From NCBI GenBank assembly GCA_934120715.1, contig CAKOUW010000007.1, positions 1-64,000 of the forward strand: a stretch of 64,000 bases of DNA. The letters run 5' to 3'. The notes beneath the pieces were generated by a model. That model searched no databases, had not been told where the DNA came from, and saw only the letters and a program-made list of their open reading frames with translations. The position numbers and the translations under genes were made by a program. Positions within the stretch are counted from its first letter, which is position 1, and each line of letters begins with the position of its first letter. The stretch comes from an uncultured Bacilli bacterium (GTDB taxonomy: Bacteria > Bacillota_I > Bacilli_A > RF39 > UBA660). Positions 44,077 to 52,856 of this stretch are shown here, piece by piece.

Positions 44077-45390
44077 GTGGAAATTATCGGAATAAATAAA
44101 AATAATATTTGTGAGATTTCTAAAATAAAAAGAGAAGATGAATGGATAAAAGATTTTAGACTTGATAGTTATAATAAGTTTGAAAAACTTGATATGCCTA
44201 GTTTTGGACCTAATATTGATTTGGACTTTAATAAAATAATTTATTATAAATCAAATGAAATGGATGATAAGATTCAAAGCGATTGGAATAATGTTTTAAA
44301 GCCCGTTAAGGATGAGCTTGATTCTTTAGGAGTACTAGAAAGTGAAAAACATCTTGGTGGTATGGGGGTTCAATATGAGAGTGAAGTAATTTATCATAAT
44401 ATGCTTAAAGAACTTACTGAGAAAAAGGTTATTTTTACATCTATTGAAGTAGCAATGAAGGAATATCCTGATTTTGTTCAAAAATACTTTGGTAAAATTG
44501 TAAGTAATAATGAGAATAAGTTTGCTGCTTTAAATGGAGCTGTTTTTAGTGGGGGGAGTTTTATTTATGTACCTCCTAATACAACACTTGATAGACCATT
44601 ACAGAGTTATTTTAGAATTAATAGCCGTAACATGGGACAGTTTGAAAGAACCTTAATAATAGTGGATGATAATAGTCAACTACATTATGTTGAAGGATGT
44701 ACTGCTCCAACTTATAGTGAATCTTCATTACATGCTGCAGTTGTGGAAATATATGTTGGTAAAAATAGTAAATGTAGATATTCAACTGTTCAAAACTGGG
44801 CTAATAATGTTTATAACTTAGTTACTAAAAGAGCTTTAGTTGATGATAATGGCACTATGGAGTGGATCGATGGTAATATTGGTAGTAAAGTTACTATGAA
44901 ATATCCTTGCTGTGTACTAAAGGGTGATAATTCTAAGGGAACATGTATAACTATTTCGGTTGCCTCTAAAGGACAGGAGCAAGATAGTGGAGCGAGAATG
45001 ATTCATTTAGGTAAAAATACCAAGAGTAATATTATTTCTAAAAGTATTTCTAATAGTGGTGGTAATGCTACTTATAGAGGGAAAGTACTTATTGATACAA
45101 AAGCTACAAATAGTGTTAGTGATGTTAAATGTGATACTCTTATTTTAGATGAATTATCTAGGAGTGATACTATTCCGGTTAATTCTTGCTATAACGTTAG
45201 TAGTAGTATTGAACATGAGGCAACGGTTTCAAAAATAAGTGAAGATAATTTATTTTACTTAATGAGTAGAGGAATAAATAGAGAAAGAGCAATGGAATTA
45301 ATAATACTAGGATTCTTAGAAAAATTCAGAGATGAATTACCTATGGAATACGCAGTTGAATTAAATCAGTTGATAAAAAGAAATTTATAG
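44077..45390 (+). CDS. sufB: Fe-S cluster scaffold SufB
   Basis: 437 aa from a GTG at 44077. The core is typical: FVQKYFGKIV, FSGGSFIYVPPN, HYVEGCTAPTY, the YSTVQNWANNVYNLVTKR block, and ISEDNLFYLMSRGINRERAM near the end. SufB builds the cluster on the SufBCD complex. It is the last gene of the suf operon and is followed by a terminator. Confidence 0.96.
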   Translation: MEIIGINKNNICEISKIKREDEWIKDFRLDSYNKFEKLDMPSFGPNIDLDFNKIIYYKSNEMDDKIQSDWNNVLKPVKDELDSLGVLESEKHLGGMGVQYESEVIYHNMLKELTEKKVIFTSIEVAMKEYPDFVQKYFGKIVSNNENKFAALNGAVFSGGSFIYVPPNTTLDRPLQSYFRINSRNMGQFERTLIIVDDNSQLHYVEGCTAPTYSESSLHAAVVEIYVGKNSKCRYSTVQNWANNVYNLVTKRALVDDNGTMEWIDGNIGSKVTMKYPCCVLKGDNSKGTCITISVASKGQEQDSGARMIHLGKNTKSNIISKSISNSGGNATYRGKVLIDTKATNSVSDVKCDTLILDELSRSDTIPVNSCYNVSSSIEHEATVSKISEDNLFYLMSRGINRERAMELIILGFLEKFRDELPMEYAVELNQLIKRNL

Positions 45391-45423
45391 TAAAGTTGTT
45401 AAATGATTATTATTATGATGATG

Positions 45424-45458
45424 AAAAGAAATTTTTCTTAAGGAAAATTTCTTTTTTT
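45424..45458 (+). terminator. Terminator of the suf operon
   Basis: AAAGAAATTTT / AAAATTTCTTT stem followed by a T tract, 35 bp after sufB. Confidence 0.75.
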
Positions 45459-45545
45459 GACAAATTTTTACTTCGAATTACTCAAATTACTCATTTGAAA
45501 AAAACAATAATTCTTAATATTATGTTTTTGAGAGGAGGTGATTTG

Positions 45546-45872
45546 ATGTTAAATCAGGTGGTTTTGGTTGGAAGGCTTACTAGAAATATTAAAATTAATA
45601 AAGGAGAATCTGGAAAAAAAGTTGCGACAATATCATTAGCTATACCTAGGAGTTTTAAAAATATGGATGGAACATATGATACAGATTTTGTTGATTGTGT
45701 TGCTTTTGAAAATATTGCGTCTAATACAGCACAGTATTGTGAGAAGGGAGATATTGTAGGAGTAAAGGGTAGAATTCAATCTAGAGTTATTGAGAATGAT
45801 GGTAAAAAAAATTATGTTATGGATATAGTGGCAGAGAAGGTAACTTTTTTATCTAGTAAGAAAGAAAATTAG
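45546..45872 (+). CDS. ssb: Single-stranded DNA-binding protein, short SsbB type
   Basis: 108 aa from ATG 45546 with GAGAGGAGGTGAT upstream. One OB fold (NQVVLVGRLTRNIKINKG, then DFVDCVAFENIASNTAQYC, GDIVGVKGRIQSRVIE). It lacks the long tail and acidic tip (DDDIPF type) by which SsbA recruits partners. Length and pattern resemble Bacillus SsbB (YwpH), used in DNA uptake. A tailed main SSB presumably exists elsewhere. Confidence 0.9.
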   Translation: MLNQVVLVGRLTRNIKINKGESGKKVATISLAIPRSFKNMDGTYDTDFVDCVAFENIASNTAQYCEKGDIVGVKGRIQSRVIENDGKKNYVMDIVAEKVTFLSSKKEN

Positions 45873-45888
45873 TTATAATTGTTAATTT

Positions 45889-45931
45889 AGAAGGTAAAAA
45901 TATTTAATATGATTACCTTCTTTATTCTTTT
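45889..45931 (+). terminator. Terminator after ssb
   Basis: AGAAGGTAA / TTACCTTCT 9-bp stem with a 15-nt loop and T-rich tail. Confidence 0.7.
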
Positions 45932-45987
45932 TACCAATATAGATAAATCTTCTTTTTTATGCTATACTTTTATAGTAGGTGATGGAC

Positions 45988-46392
45988 ATGAATATAAGAT
46001 ATTATAGAAAAGAAGATTTATTTGGAGTGAATAGAATACTTAGAGAAAGTTTTTCAATAGAGAAAAATAAAGAGGCTATAGATGATAATCATATTGAGAT
46101 TGTAGCAACATGTGATGATATAGTTGTTGGATATATGTTAGTTACTTTTATCAATGATTTTGTAACGGATGATGTTATTTGTTTTTTTGATTATGTATGT
46201 GTTTTGAAAAATTATCGTAATAAAGGAATTGGTAGATCAATGTTGGAGATGGCTATTGATCTTGCAAAGGCTAGAGGAACAAAGTATATTCAACTTACTT
46301 CTAGTTGGTTTAGAAATGAAGCAAGAAAGTTATATCAAGATTTAGGTTTTACAATTAGAGATTCTGATATATTTAGAAAGGAGCTTTTATGA
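45988..46392 (+). CDS. GNAT-family N-acetyltransferase
   Basis: 134 aa from ATG 45988 with AGGTGATGG upstream. The acetyl-CoA loop is NYRNKGIGRSMLEMA, preceded by DYVCVLK and followed by ARKLYQDLGF, the complete GNAT core. Substrate unknown. Its stop TGA overlaps the start of the phosphorylase gene, so they are coupled. Confidence 0.88.
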   Translation: MNIRYYRKEDLFGVNRILRESFSIEKNKEAIDDNHIEIVATCDDIVVGYMLVTFINDFVTDDVICFFDYVCVLKNYRNKGIGRSMLEMAIDLAKARGTKYIQLTSSWFRNEARKLYQDLGFTIRDSDIFRKELL

Positions 46393-47615
46393 TTGTTGAT
46401 ATTATTAATAAAAAAAGATTAGGATTAGTGCTTACTTATGATGAAATGTATTTTATATTTAATGGTTATTTAAATGGTAATGTAAAGGATTATCAAATGT
46501 CATCATTATTAATGGCTATTTGTATAAATGGTATGAATGATGATGAGGTTTTTGCTTTAACAAAGATATTTATTGAGAGTGGAGATGTTTTAGATTTTTC
46601 CAATATTCCTGGGATAAAGGTTGATAAACATTCGACTGGTGGAATAGGAGATAAAACTACTTTAGTTATTGCGCCTATAGTTGCTAGTATAGGTATTCCT
46701 GTTGTTAAAATGAGTGGTAGAGGATTGGGTTATACTGGTGGTACTATTGATAAATTAGAAAGTATAAAAGGCTTTAGAATAGATTTAAGTGATGATGAAG
46801 TATTAGAACAGGTTAGAAAGATAGGTGTTGTTGTAACAGGTCAAACAGCTAACTTAGTTCCAATGGATAAAGTAATTTATGCTTTAAGAGATGTTACAGC
46901 AACGGTTTCATCAATTCCTTTGATTGCATCGAGTATCATGAGTAAAAAAATAGCTGCTGGTGCGGATAAGATTTTAATAGATATTAAAGTTGGTGATGGC
47001 GCACTTCTTCAGTCAATGGAGGATGCTAAAAAATTGAGTGAGTTGATGATAAAAATAGGTGAATTTTATGGACGTGAAGTTAGAACTAAAATTAGTGATA
47101 TGAACGTTCCATTAGGTAGAGCTATTGGGAATAGTTTGGAAGTTTTAGAAGCTATTTCTGTATTAAAAGGTGAAGATGGTCATAATAATTTAACAAATTT
47201 ATGTGTTGAACTTGCTAGTGAAATGGTTAGTATGGGCAAAAATATATCTTATGAAGAAGCTAGGAAATTAGTTTTAGAAAATATAGAAAATGGTAAAGCC
47301 TATCAAAAATTTTTAGAGATGGTTAGATATCAAGGTGGTAGTATTGATAGTCTTTCTGTTAGTAGTAATAAACAAGAAATTGTTGCCAACAGAGATGGTG
47401 TTGTTAAAAATATTGATGCTTTAAAATTAGGAAAACTTTCTGTTAGTTTAGGTGCAGGGAGAGAAAGTAAAGAGGATAAAATTGATTATAGTGTAGGAAT
47501 TTATTTAAACAAATTAGTAGGTGATAGTGTAGTTAAAGGTGATGTTATTGCAACTGTTTATAAAAAGACTGATGATTTAGATATAAGCTTTGAAGGTATT
47601 TTTACAATAAACTAA
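46389..47615 (+). CDS. pdp: Pyrimidine-nucleoside phosphorylase
   Basis: 408 aa. The signature of the thymidine/pyrimidine-nucleoside phosphorylase family is intact: DKHSTGGIGDKTTLVIAP, the KMSGRGLGYTGGTIDKLE motif, and phosphate-binding residues. The short length fits the Gram-positive Pdp rather than E. coli DeoA (440 aa). It splits uridine and thymidine into base and sugar phosphate for salvage. Confidence 0.93.
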   Translation: MIVDIINKKRLGLVLTYDEMYFIFNGYLNGNVKDYQMSSLLMAICINGMNDDEVFALTKIFIESGDVLDFSNIPGIKVDKHSTGGIGDKTTLVIAPIVASIGIPVVKMSGRGLGYTGGTIDKLESIKGFRIDLSDDEVLEQVRKIGVVVTGQTANLVPMDKVIYALRDVTATVSSIPLIASSIMSKKIAAGADKILIDIKVGDGALLQSMEDAKKLSELMIKIGEFYGREVRTKISDMNVPLGRAIGNSLEVLEAISVLKGEDGHNNLTNLCVELASEMVSMGKNISYEEARKLVLENIENGKAYQKFLEMVRYQGGSIDSLSVSSNKQEIVANRDGVVKNIDALKLGKLSVSLGAGRESKEDKIDYSVGIYLNKLVGDSVVKGDVIATVYKKTDDLDISFEGIFTIN

Positions 47616-47624
47616 AAAATATGT

Positions 47625-47651
47625 TTGAAAATTATTCTTTTATGATATAAT
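47625..47651 (+). promoter_or_regulatory. Promoter of the thioester-adhesin/sortase operon
   Basis: TTGAAA, 15-bp spacer, extended -10 TGATATAAT, about 25 bp before the start. Confidence 0.6.
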
Positions 47652-47676
47652 AATTGTATAAGGTAGGGTGTTTAAT

Positions 47677-48948
47677 ATGGAAAAAATTTATATGGAAAAC
47701 AATAAAAATAAGAAATCTAATACTAATCACTTTTTTAAAGGAAAGGGAGTCGTTACTGCTTCTATTGTAATAGCTGTAGTAGCAATATTTGCTTTTGTAA
47801 TATCAAGTTTTAATAATCCTTCTTGGGCTGCAGTTCCTGCTATTGATAATAAGCTTAGTGATGAATTTACTTTGGTTATTAATAATGGCGATGATGATGA
47901 AGGTGTAACAATCCAGGGTAATGCCCAAAGCGCTTATGTTCCACTTTTTTGGGCAGATAAAAAAGATGGAATATCAGTTTTTTGCTTAGAAAACAATATT
48001 GATGCAGTGGAAGGTACTTATTATAAGAAATATAAAGATTGGGAGAAAGATTCTCCAGAATTAGGTGGTACTGCTAAAAAGTATTCTGTATTATATATTT
48101 TAGCTAATGGCTACTACAATAAAAACTCTTTTACTTCTGAACTTAGTGATACAGAGCGTGCTGTAATTACACAATTAGCTTTATGGGATTATTTATATCA
48201 AACTAAGGCAAATAATTCTTCAAACTATGAGATTAACTTTTTAGCAGAAGGTATGCCAGGTAAAAATTTTAGTAAGATAAATATTGGAAGTTTAGAAAGT
48301 AATGCTAAAAACTGTAGTAATAATGGAAAAGCTTGTAATTATTACACTACTTATGTTGAACCATTAGTTGAGGGAGCTAAGTATGCTGATGAGTCAGATA
48401 CAGAACCTAGTGTTATAATTAGTGGTGGTACTGATATATCATTAACTGAGGATAAAAAATATTATCAGTCATCTGAAATAACAGTTTTACCTGGTAATGA
48501 TAGTACTGAAAAATTTAAGGTTAAGGTAAATGAAGAAACTTCACCAAAGGGTACAGTAATTGTTGATAGTGAAGGTAACCCAATTAATGAGAAAGAGTAT
48601 GATTTTAATACTAAACTTTATGTAAGAGTTCCTGTTGATTCAGTTGATGCAGCTGGTGCTAAAGTTGATTTAGCATTTAGTGCCAATGGTTATAAATATG
48701 TTGGCTATGAATATAAGGCTTATGATAAAACTAGTGGTGAATTTTTAAATAATAAACAAAAAATTGTTGGAGTTGATGTTGTAACACTTTCCAAGAATAT
48801 ACCTTTCGAGGTTAAGATTGACTATACCCCTGAAGTTCCTGATACTGGTATGAATACTTCACAAATTATATATTTTATTGGTCTTGTTGTATTAGTTTGT
48901 GGTATTGGTATAGTTTATGCAAATATTAAACCAAAAGAAAACAACTAG
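47677..48948 (+). CDS. Thioester-domain (TQXA) surface adhesin with VPDTG sorting motif
   Basis: 423 aa from ATG 47677. A signal/anchor helix (about 24-45) is followed by a thioester domain: Cys in VFCLEN and the partner Gln in ITQLALWDYL, which form an internal thioester that binds host or environmental amines. A beta-rich middle region (residues 240-385) ends in VPDTG, a variant of the LPxTG signal, then a membrane helix and a short polar tail. The sortase gene overlaps its end. It is likely displayed on the surface covalently. Confidence 0.85.
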   Translation: MEKIYMENNKNKKSNTNHFFKGKGVVTASIVIAVVAIFAFVISSFNNPSWAAVPAIDNKLSDEFTLVINNGDDDEGVTIQGNAQSAYVPLFWADKKDGISVFCLENNIDAVEGTYYKKYKDWEKDSPELGGTAKKYSVLYILANGYYNKNSFTSELSDTERAVITQLALWDYLYQTKANNSSNYEINFLAEGMPGKNFSKINIGSLESNAKNCSNNGKACNYYTTYVEPLVEGAKYADESDTEPSVIISGGTDISLTEDKKYYQSSEITVLPGNDSTEKFKVKVNEETSPKGTVIVDSEGNPINEKEYDFNTKLYVRVPVDSVDAAGAKVDLAFSANGYKYVGYEYKAYDKTSGEFLNNKQKIVGVDVVTLSKNIPFEVKIDYTPEVPDTGMNTSQIIYFIGLVVLVCGIGIVYANIKPKENN

Positions 48949-49609
48949 TTATAAATTTAGAAAGAGTCATATTTTATTATTTGGCTCTTTGCTTGTGTTT
49001 TTAGGTTTCTTTATTCTTTCTTTTAATCATCTTTTAAAAGTTAGAAGAGAAGTATTTTCTGATATGTTAATTGCTATGTCGTTAGCTAATGATACTAATA
49101 TTAGTGATGGTGATAGTATTTATGATGTTCCTATTGCAGATAATATTAGTAATAGTGATTCTAGAAATACTACTAATAATATTGAAAATACTTATAAACC
49201 TATTGATTATAGTAAATATCTTGGAGTTTTAGAAATACCAAGTATAAGATTAAAAAGGGGTTTTTACGGAACTGATTCAAATTATAATAATATTGAACGT
49301 AATGTGACAGTTGTGGCTAAGTCTAATATGCCAGATGTTGTTAATGGCAATTTAATTCTAATGGGTCATTCAGGTGATGCATATATATCTTATTTTGATA
49401 GTCTATTTAAGATGGAAATTGGTACTGATATGTATGTTACTTATGCTGGCAATACTTATCATTATCAGTTGGTTAATATATATGATGTCCCTAAAACTGG
49501 AAATGTTAGAATTATTAGAAACTACAATGCAACCACGTTAACTCTTATTACTTGTAATAAGTATGATGATACCAAGCAAACTGTTTTTGTTGGGGAATTA
49601 GTTTCATAA
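48917..49609 (+). CDS. Dedicated sortase
   Basis: 230 aa. N-terminal membrane helix (about 18-38), a variable linker, then the sortase barrel with the catalytic His in LILMGHSGD and Cys in TLTLITCNK. The usual catalytic Arg a few residues after the Cys is not seen: the strand reads DDTKQTVFVGEL, with Lys/Gln where Arg is expected. It overlaps the adhesin gene by 32 bp and is presumably the enzyme that anchors it. Confidence 0.87.
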   Translation: MQILNQKKTTSYKFRKSHILLFGSLLVFLGFFILSFNHLLKVRREVFSDMLIAMSLANDTNISDGDSIYDVPIADNISNSDSRNTTNNIENTYKPIDYSKYLGVLEIPSIRLKRGFYGTDSNYNNIERNVTVVAKSNMPDVVNGNLILMGHSGDAYISYFDSLFKMEIGTDMYVTYAGNTYHYQLVNIYDVPKTGNVRIIRNYNATTLTLITCNKYDDTKQTVFVGELVS

Positions 49610-49627
49610 GTTAGTGGAGGTGGTAGT

Positions 49628-50212
49628 ATGAATTTATCTATTTTTGAGAAGATATTTACAGTCTTTAAGGCAATATTTTCTTCTTTTCTTGGAATAGAAT
49701 TATTCTTACTATGCCTCTTTTTTTTAATTATATCTATTGTAAATATAAGAGCAAATATAAAAATAATTAATTATTTTACATTAGCAGTTTTTTCAATATT
49801 TATATTTTTATTAATATTATTTAACTTTGATTATGCTGGTTATTGCATGGATAAAGTTCTTAAGTTGGTTTTAGAATATATTTATTTTCCATCTACTGTT
49901 GTTTATTTTTATATGGAGATTCTAGTAATTATAATACTTATGGTTTCTATTTTTAGTAAGAAAATAACTGGATTTAAAAAGATTTTTAATTATATTGTTT
50001 TTACATTATTTAATTTATTTTTCTTTTTATTTATTTCAGTTCTTTCATATAATAAAATTGATTTAGCTAGTGTAATTGATTTATACAGTAATAACTTAAT
50101 TTTATCATTAGTTCAAGTTGGTAATATTTTATTTGTTATGTGGTTTATATTTACTGTTTTTTATAATTTATATAAATATTTTAAAAGATATGATAAAAAA
50201 ATTGAAAAGTAA
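49628..50212 (+). CDS. Polytopic membrane protein of the adhesin operon
   Basis: 194 aa with five hydrophobic helices and a charged C-terminus (KYFKRYDKKIEK). GTGGAGGTGG lies just upstream. It follows the sortase by 18 bp and is probably in the same operon. No family recognised. Confidence 0.65.
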   Translation: MNLSIFEKIFTVFKAIFSSFLGIELFLLCLFFLIISIVNIRANIKIINYFTLAVFSIFIFLLILFNFDYAGYCMDKVLKLVLEYIYFPSTVVYFYMEILVIIILMVSIFSKKITGFKKIFNYIVFTLFNLFFFLFISVLSYNKIDLASVIDLYSNNLILSLVQVGNILFVMWFIFTVFYNLYKYFKRYDKKIEK

Positions 50213-50230
50213 TTACTTTTCAATTTTTTT
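50195..50230. terminator. Bidirectional terminator between the adhesin operon and the VanY-type gene
   Basis: Near-perfect palindrome AATTGAAAAGTAA / TTACTTTTCAATT flanked by A7 and T7, overlapping both stop regions. Confidence 0.85.
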
Positions 50231-51052
50231 TACGTAGTATTCTTCAAAACTTATATCGTTTTCGTGAATGTATTTGGCAATAGAAATACCAACATATCTA
50301 TAATGCCATGATTCATAATCATAGCCTGTTTCTTTTGTCTTGTTTTTTGGAAACCTTAAGATAAAACCATATTTATAGGCATTTTTTTGCATCCAATCAA
50401 ATTCTTTTGCATTTTCAAAATTAGTAAATGATTCTTTACCATTGTATACGTCTACAGCAAGTCCTGTTTGATGTTCTGAATATCCTGGCCTTGCTGAATA
50501 AGTATCTGCAACTTCTTCGCCATCTTGTGCTTTATATTTATTATATAAATTGTATTGATATTTATAACTTCTATATGAAGACATAGCTATTATACTCATG
50601 CCTTCTTTTTTTGCGGCTTTTGCTAAATCTTCAAAAGCATCTTTAGCATAATTAACTAAACTCATACCACTTCTTGCATATTCAGTACTTATATTTTCTA
50701 AGTTATTTGGAATATAATCTTGCTGTAAATAATTGTATTTGTTTACTAGAATAGTTTCTTTATTTAGATTTTTAGATGGTTTTGAATTTTCATAGTAATT
50801 ATAATCTAGTCCAATATTTACATCTATAATGACTTGTTCATTTGATAAGTCTTTATTTTCTTTTCGATATTTATTATATCTGTCTTTATATTCAGGTTTA
50901 TAATATGATATTTTTTCTTCTATATTTTTTTCTTTTCCTTTCTTTTTATTATCATTTGATATTTTTTTAATTCCTAATGATAAACTAATTATTATTAAAA
51001 TTATACATGTTATATAAATAAGTAAACTTTTAATATTTTGTTTATTTTTCAC
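50213..51052 (-). CDS. VanY-type D-alanyl-D-alanine carboxypeptidase (M15)
   Basis: 279 aa. N-terminal membrane helix (about 10-27), a Lys-rich linker, then the M15B domain: SSYRSYKYQYNLYN, the zinc motif SEHQTGLAVDV and the second set EFDWMQKNA with SWHYRYVG. It trims the last D-Ala from peptidoglycan stems outside the membrane. It is the only apparently intact D,D-carboxypeptidase in the window, since the neighbour at 51140 is truncated. Confidence 0.9.
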   Translation of the reverse strand: MKNKQNIKSLLIYITCIILIIISLSLGIKKISNDNKKKGKEKNIEEKISYYKPEYKDRYNKYRKENKDLSNEQVIIDVNIGLDYNYYENSKPSKNLNKETILVNKYNYLQQDYIPNNLENISTEYARSGMSLVNYAKDAFEDLAKAAKKEGMSIIAMSSYRSYKYQYNLYNKYKAQDGEEVADTYSARPGYSEHQTGLAVDVYNGKESFTNFENAKEFDWMQKNAYKYGFILRFPKNKTKETGYDYESWHYRYVGISIAKYIHENDISFEEYYVKKIEK

Positions 51053-51139
51053 TATATCACCTTACTATATGATAGTATTAAATATTTAATTTATGTATAT
51101 TTTTTTATTATATATCATAAAAGAGATTAGGAGGTTGTC

Positions 51140-51832
51140 ATGAAGAAAATATTAGTGTTAATTATTTTAGGTGTTTACATATTTAATCCTTTATTAGTAT
51201 TTGCTGAGAAGAGTAAGACTAATGATCCTATACCTAATGCTGTGGCTGGTATGTTAATAGAGGCTAGTACTGGTAAGGTATTATATGAAAAAAATGTTAA
51301 TGAGAAGGTTGCAATTGCATCTATGACAAAGATGGTTGCACAGATATTAATATTAGAAAATATTGAAAGTGGTAAAATTAAATGGGATGATGTAGTAACA
51401 GTTAGTAAAAATGCTGCGGATATGGGTGGTTCTCAGATATACATAAGTGAAGGTGAAAAGATTACTATTAGGGAATTAATGAAAGGTATATCAATGGCTA
51501 GTGGTAATGATGCAACTGTTCAGATGGCTGAGGTTATTAGTGGTAGTGAAGAAAAATTTGTAGAATTAATGAATAAGAAAGTTAGAAGTTTAGGTCTAAA
51601 AAATACACAATTTAAAAATTGTACTGGACTTGATCAGGATGGACATTATTCAACTGCTTATGATATGACGATGATTGCTAGAGAACTTGTTGTTAATCAT
51701 CCTAAAATATTAGAATTTTCATCAATATATGAAGATTATCTTAGAGAAAATACTAAAAATAAATTTTGGCTAGTTAATACAAATAAAGTCGTGTATAAAT
51801 TTTACTATACTAATAATTATAGTAGAACATAA
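51140..51832 (+). pseudogene. dacA: Truncated DacA-like D-alanyl-D-alanine carboxypeptidase
   Basis: 230 aa. A signal peptide (1-22), the SxxK site in ASMTKM and the SGN motif in ASGNDAT are present, but the protein stops after FWLVNTNK plus an unrelated tail of 14 residues. The KTG box and the whole C-terminal part, normally following within ten residues, are missing. The break coincides with the 27-bp repeat at 51783. An active penicillin-binding fold needs KTG, so the product should be inactive. Confidence 0.85.
51783..51809 (+). repeat. Left copy of a 27-bp direct repeat
   Basis: ATAAAGTCGTGTATAAATTT followed by TACTATA, identical at 53571-53597. It lies exactly at the dacA break. The two copies bracket 1.79 kb that contains a recombinase remnant. 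Confidence 0.8.
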
Positions 51833-51840
51833 ACACGACT
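51787..51840 (+). repeat. 54-bp imperfect palindrome at the dacA break
   Basis: AGTCGTGT pairs with ACACGACT and TACTATA with TATAGTA, with a mismatched bulge between and an 8-nt loop. The 5' arm is the direct repeat. A T-rich stretch follows, so it may also end dacA transcription. Confidence 0.6.
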
Positions 51841-51988
51841 AGTTTTGTATTTATATTTTACTATAAAAAGTTTATAAGTTTTTGGATTATTAATTGCATA
51901 TTTTTGTTATTGCTTTTCTATACTTAAATAGAAAGCAGGTGATAACATTAGCGAAAATCTAATTTGTAGAAATGTTCAAATAGATATT

Positions 51989-52057
51989 ATGAAATTCTTT
52001 TTGAAATGTAGTATCCCAAAAATTTTATTAAATAATAAGATCGTTGAATCTATTTAA
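51989..52057 (+). pseudogene. Remnant of the small ORF upstream of the recombinase
   Basis: 22 codons from an ATG, MKFFLKCSIPKILLNN at the start, ending in TAA. The same frame runs back to a possible ATT at 51947 near AGGTGATAA. It matches the small ORF at 60738 in the MKFFLK-x-S-(V/I) core and lies at the same place before a recombinase gene. It appears degraded. Confidence 0.45.
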
Positions 52058-52080
52058 TTTTAGATAGAGGAGATGAAATT

Positions 52081-52347
52081 ATGCTAGAAAAGACTGCAAT
52101 TTATATTCGTGTTTCAACAGAGGAACAGGCAAGGGATGGTTTTAGTATTCATGCTCAAATGGATAAGTTAACGAAGTATGCTGAAGTAAATGACTGGAAA
52201 ATTGTTGATTATTATATAGGTAATGTTAGATATGGGCTTAGAAAAAAGAATAAGTTTGAAGTTCCTGGTAAGGATATAGTTCCTATTGTTGATAGAGAAG
52301 TTTTTTTTAAAGTTCAAAAAAAGTTTGATAGGAAGAGAAGCAAATAG
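52081..52347 (+). pseudogene. Internally deleted serine recombinase
   Basis: 88 aa. Residues 1-45 (with catalytic Ser in YIRVSTEEQ) are nearly the same as the N-terminus of the recombinase at 60842. They are joined in frame to a piece matching its residues about 235-280 (GNVRYGL, FEVPGKDIVPI), and then end. About 190 residues and the zinc ribbon/coiled coil are lost. The junction falls at a TATATA-like sequence present on both sides in the intact gene, suggesting deletion by short homology. Confidence 0.85.
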
Positions 52348-52394
52348 TTGAGTTTTGCCTTTTGTTATATTAGAATTATGTTAGAGGTGATTTT

Positions 52395-52733
52395 ATGAGT
52401 AACGCTAAAGACTTTTTAGGAAAGGTAGTTGAAGTACATATGGATAGACCTTTGGCTACGAAGCATCCAAAACATGGATTTATATACATGGTAAATTACG
52501 GGTATATTCCTAATACTATTTCTGCTGATGGAGAAGAACTTGATGCTTATGTTTTAGGGGTTTTTGAGCCAGTTTCTACATTTACTGGAAAGGTTATTGC
52601 GATAGTACATAGAACTAATGATGATGACGATAAATTGGTTGTTGTACCTGAAGGAAAAGAATATTCAGATGAGGCAATAAAAGCACTTACAGAGTTTCAG
52701 GAAAGATTCTTTGAATCAGTTATTATTAGATAG
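52395..52733 (+). CDS. Short inorganic-pyrophosphatase-like protein
   Basis: 112 aa. The family I pyrophosphatase core is visible: YMVNYGYIPNTISADGEELD with the Asp pair, then AYVLGVFEP. Full soluble pyrophosphatases have about 175 aa, so this is a compact form missing the N-terminal strands and C-terminal helix. AGAGGTGAT precedes the ATG. It is intact, unlike its neighbours in the island, so it is likely under selection. Activity is uncertain. Confidence 0.75.
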   Translation: MSNAKDFLGKVVEVHMDRPLATKHPKHGFIYMVNYGYIPNTISADGEELDAYVLGVFEPVSTFTGKVIAIVHRTNDDDDKLVVVPEGKEYSDEAIKALTEFQERFFESVIIR

Positions 52734-52856
52734 TTTTAAAAGATTGATTAATATGTAGATGTATAATTTAAAAGAAATAATAATCAGTAGAATAGTTATT
52801 AATTTTTAAAGTTAGTTTGTTATACTAAAGATAATATGGAAGAAAGATGTGTAGTA

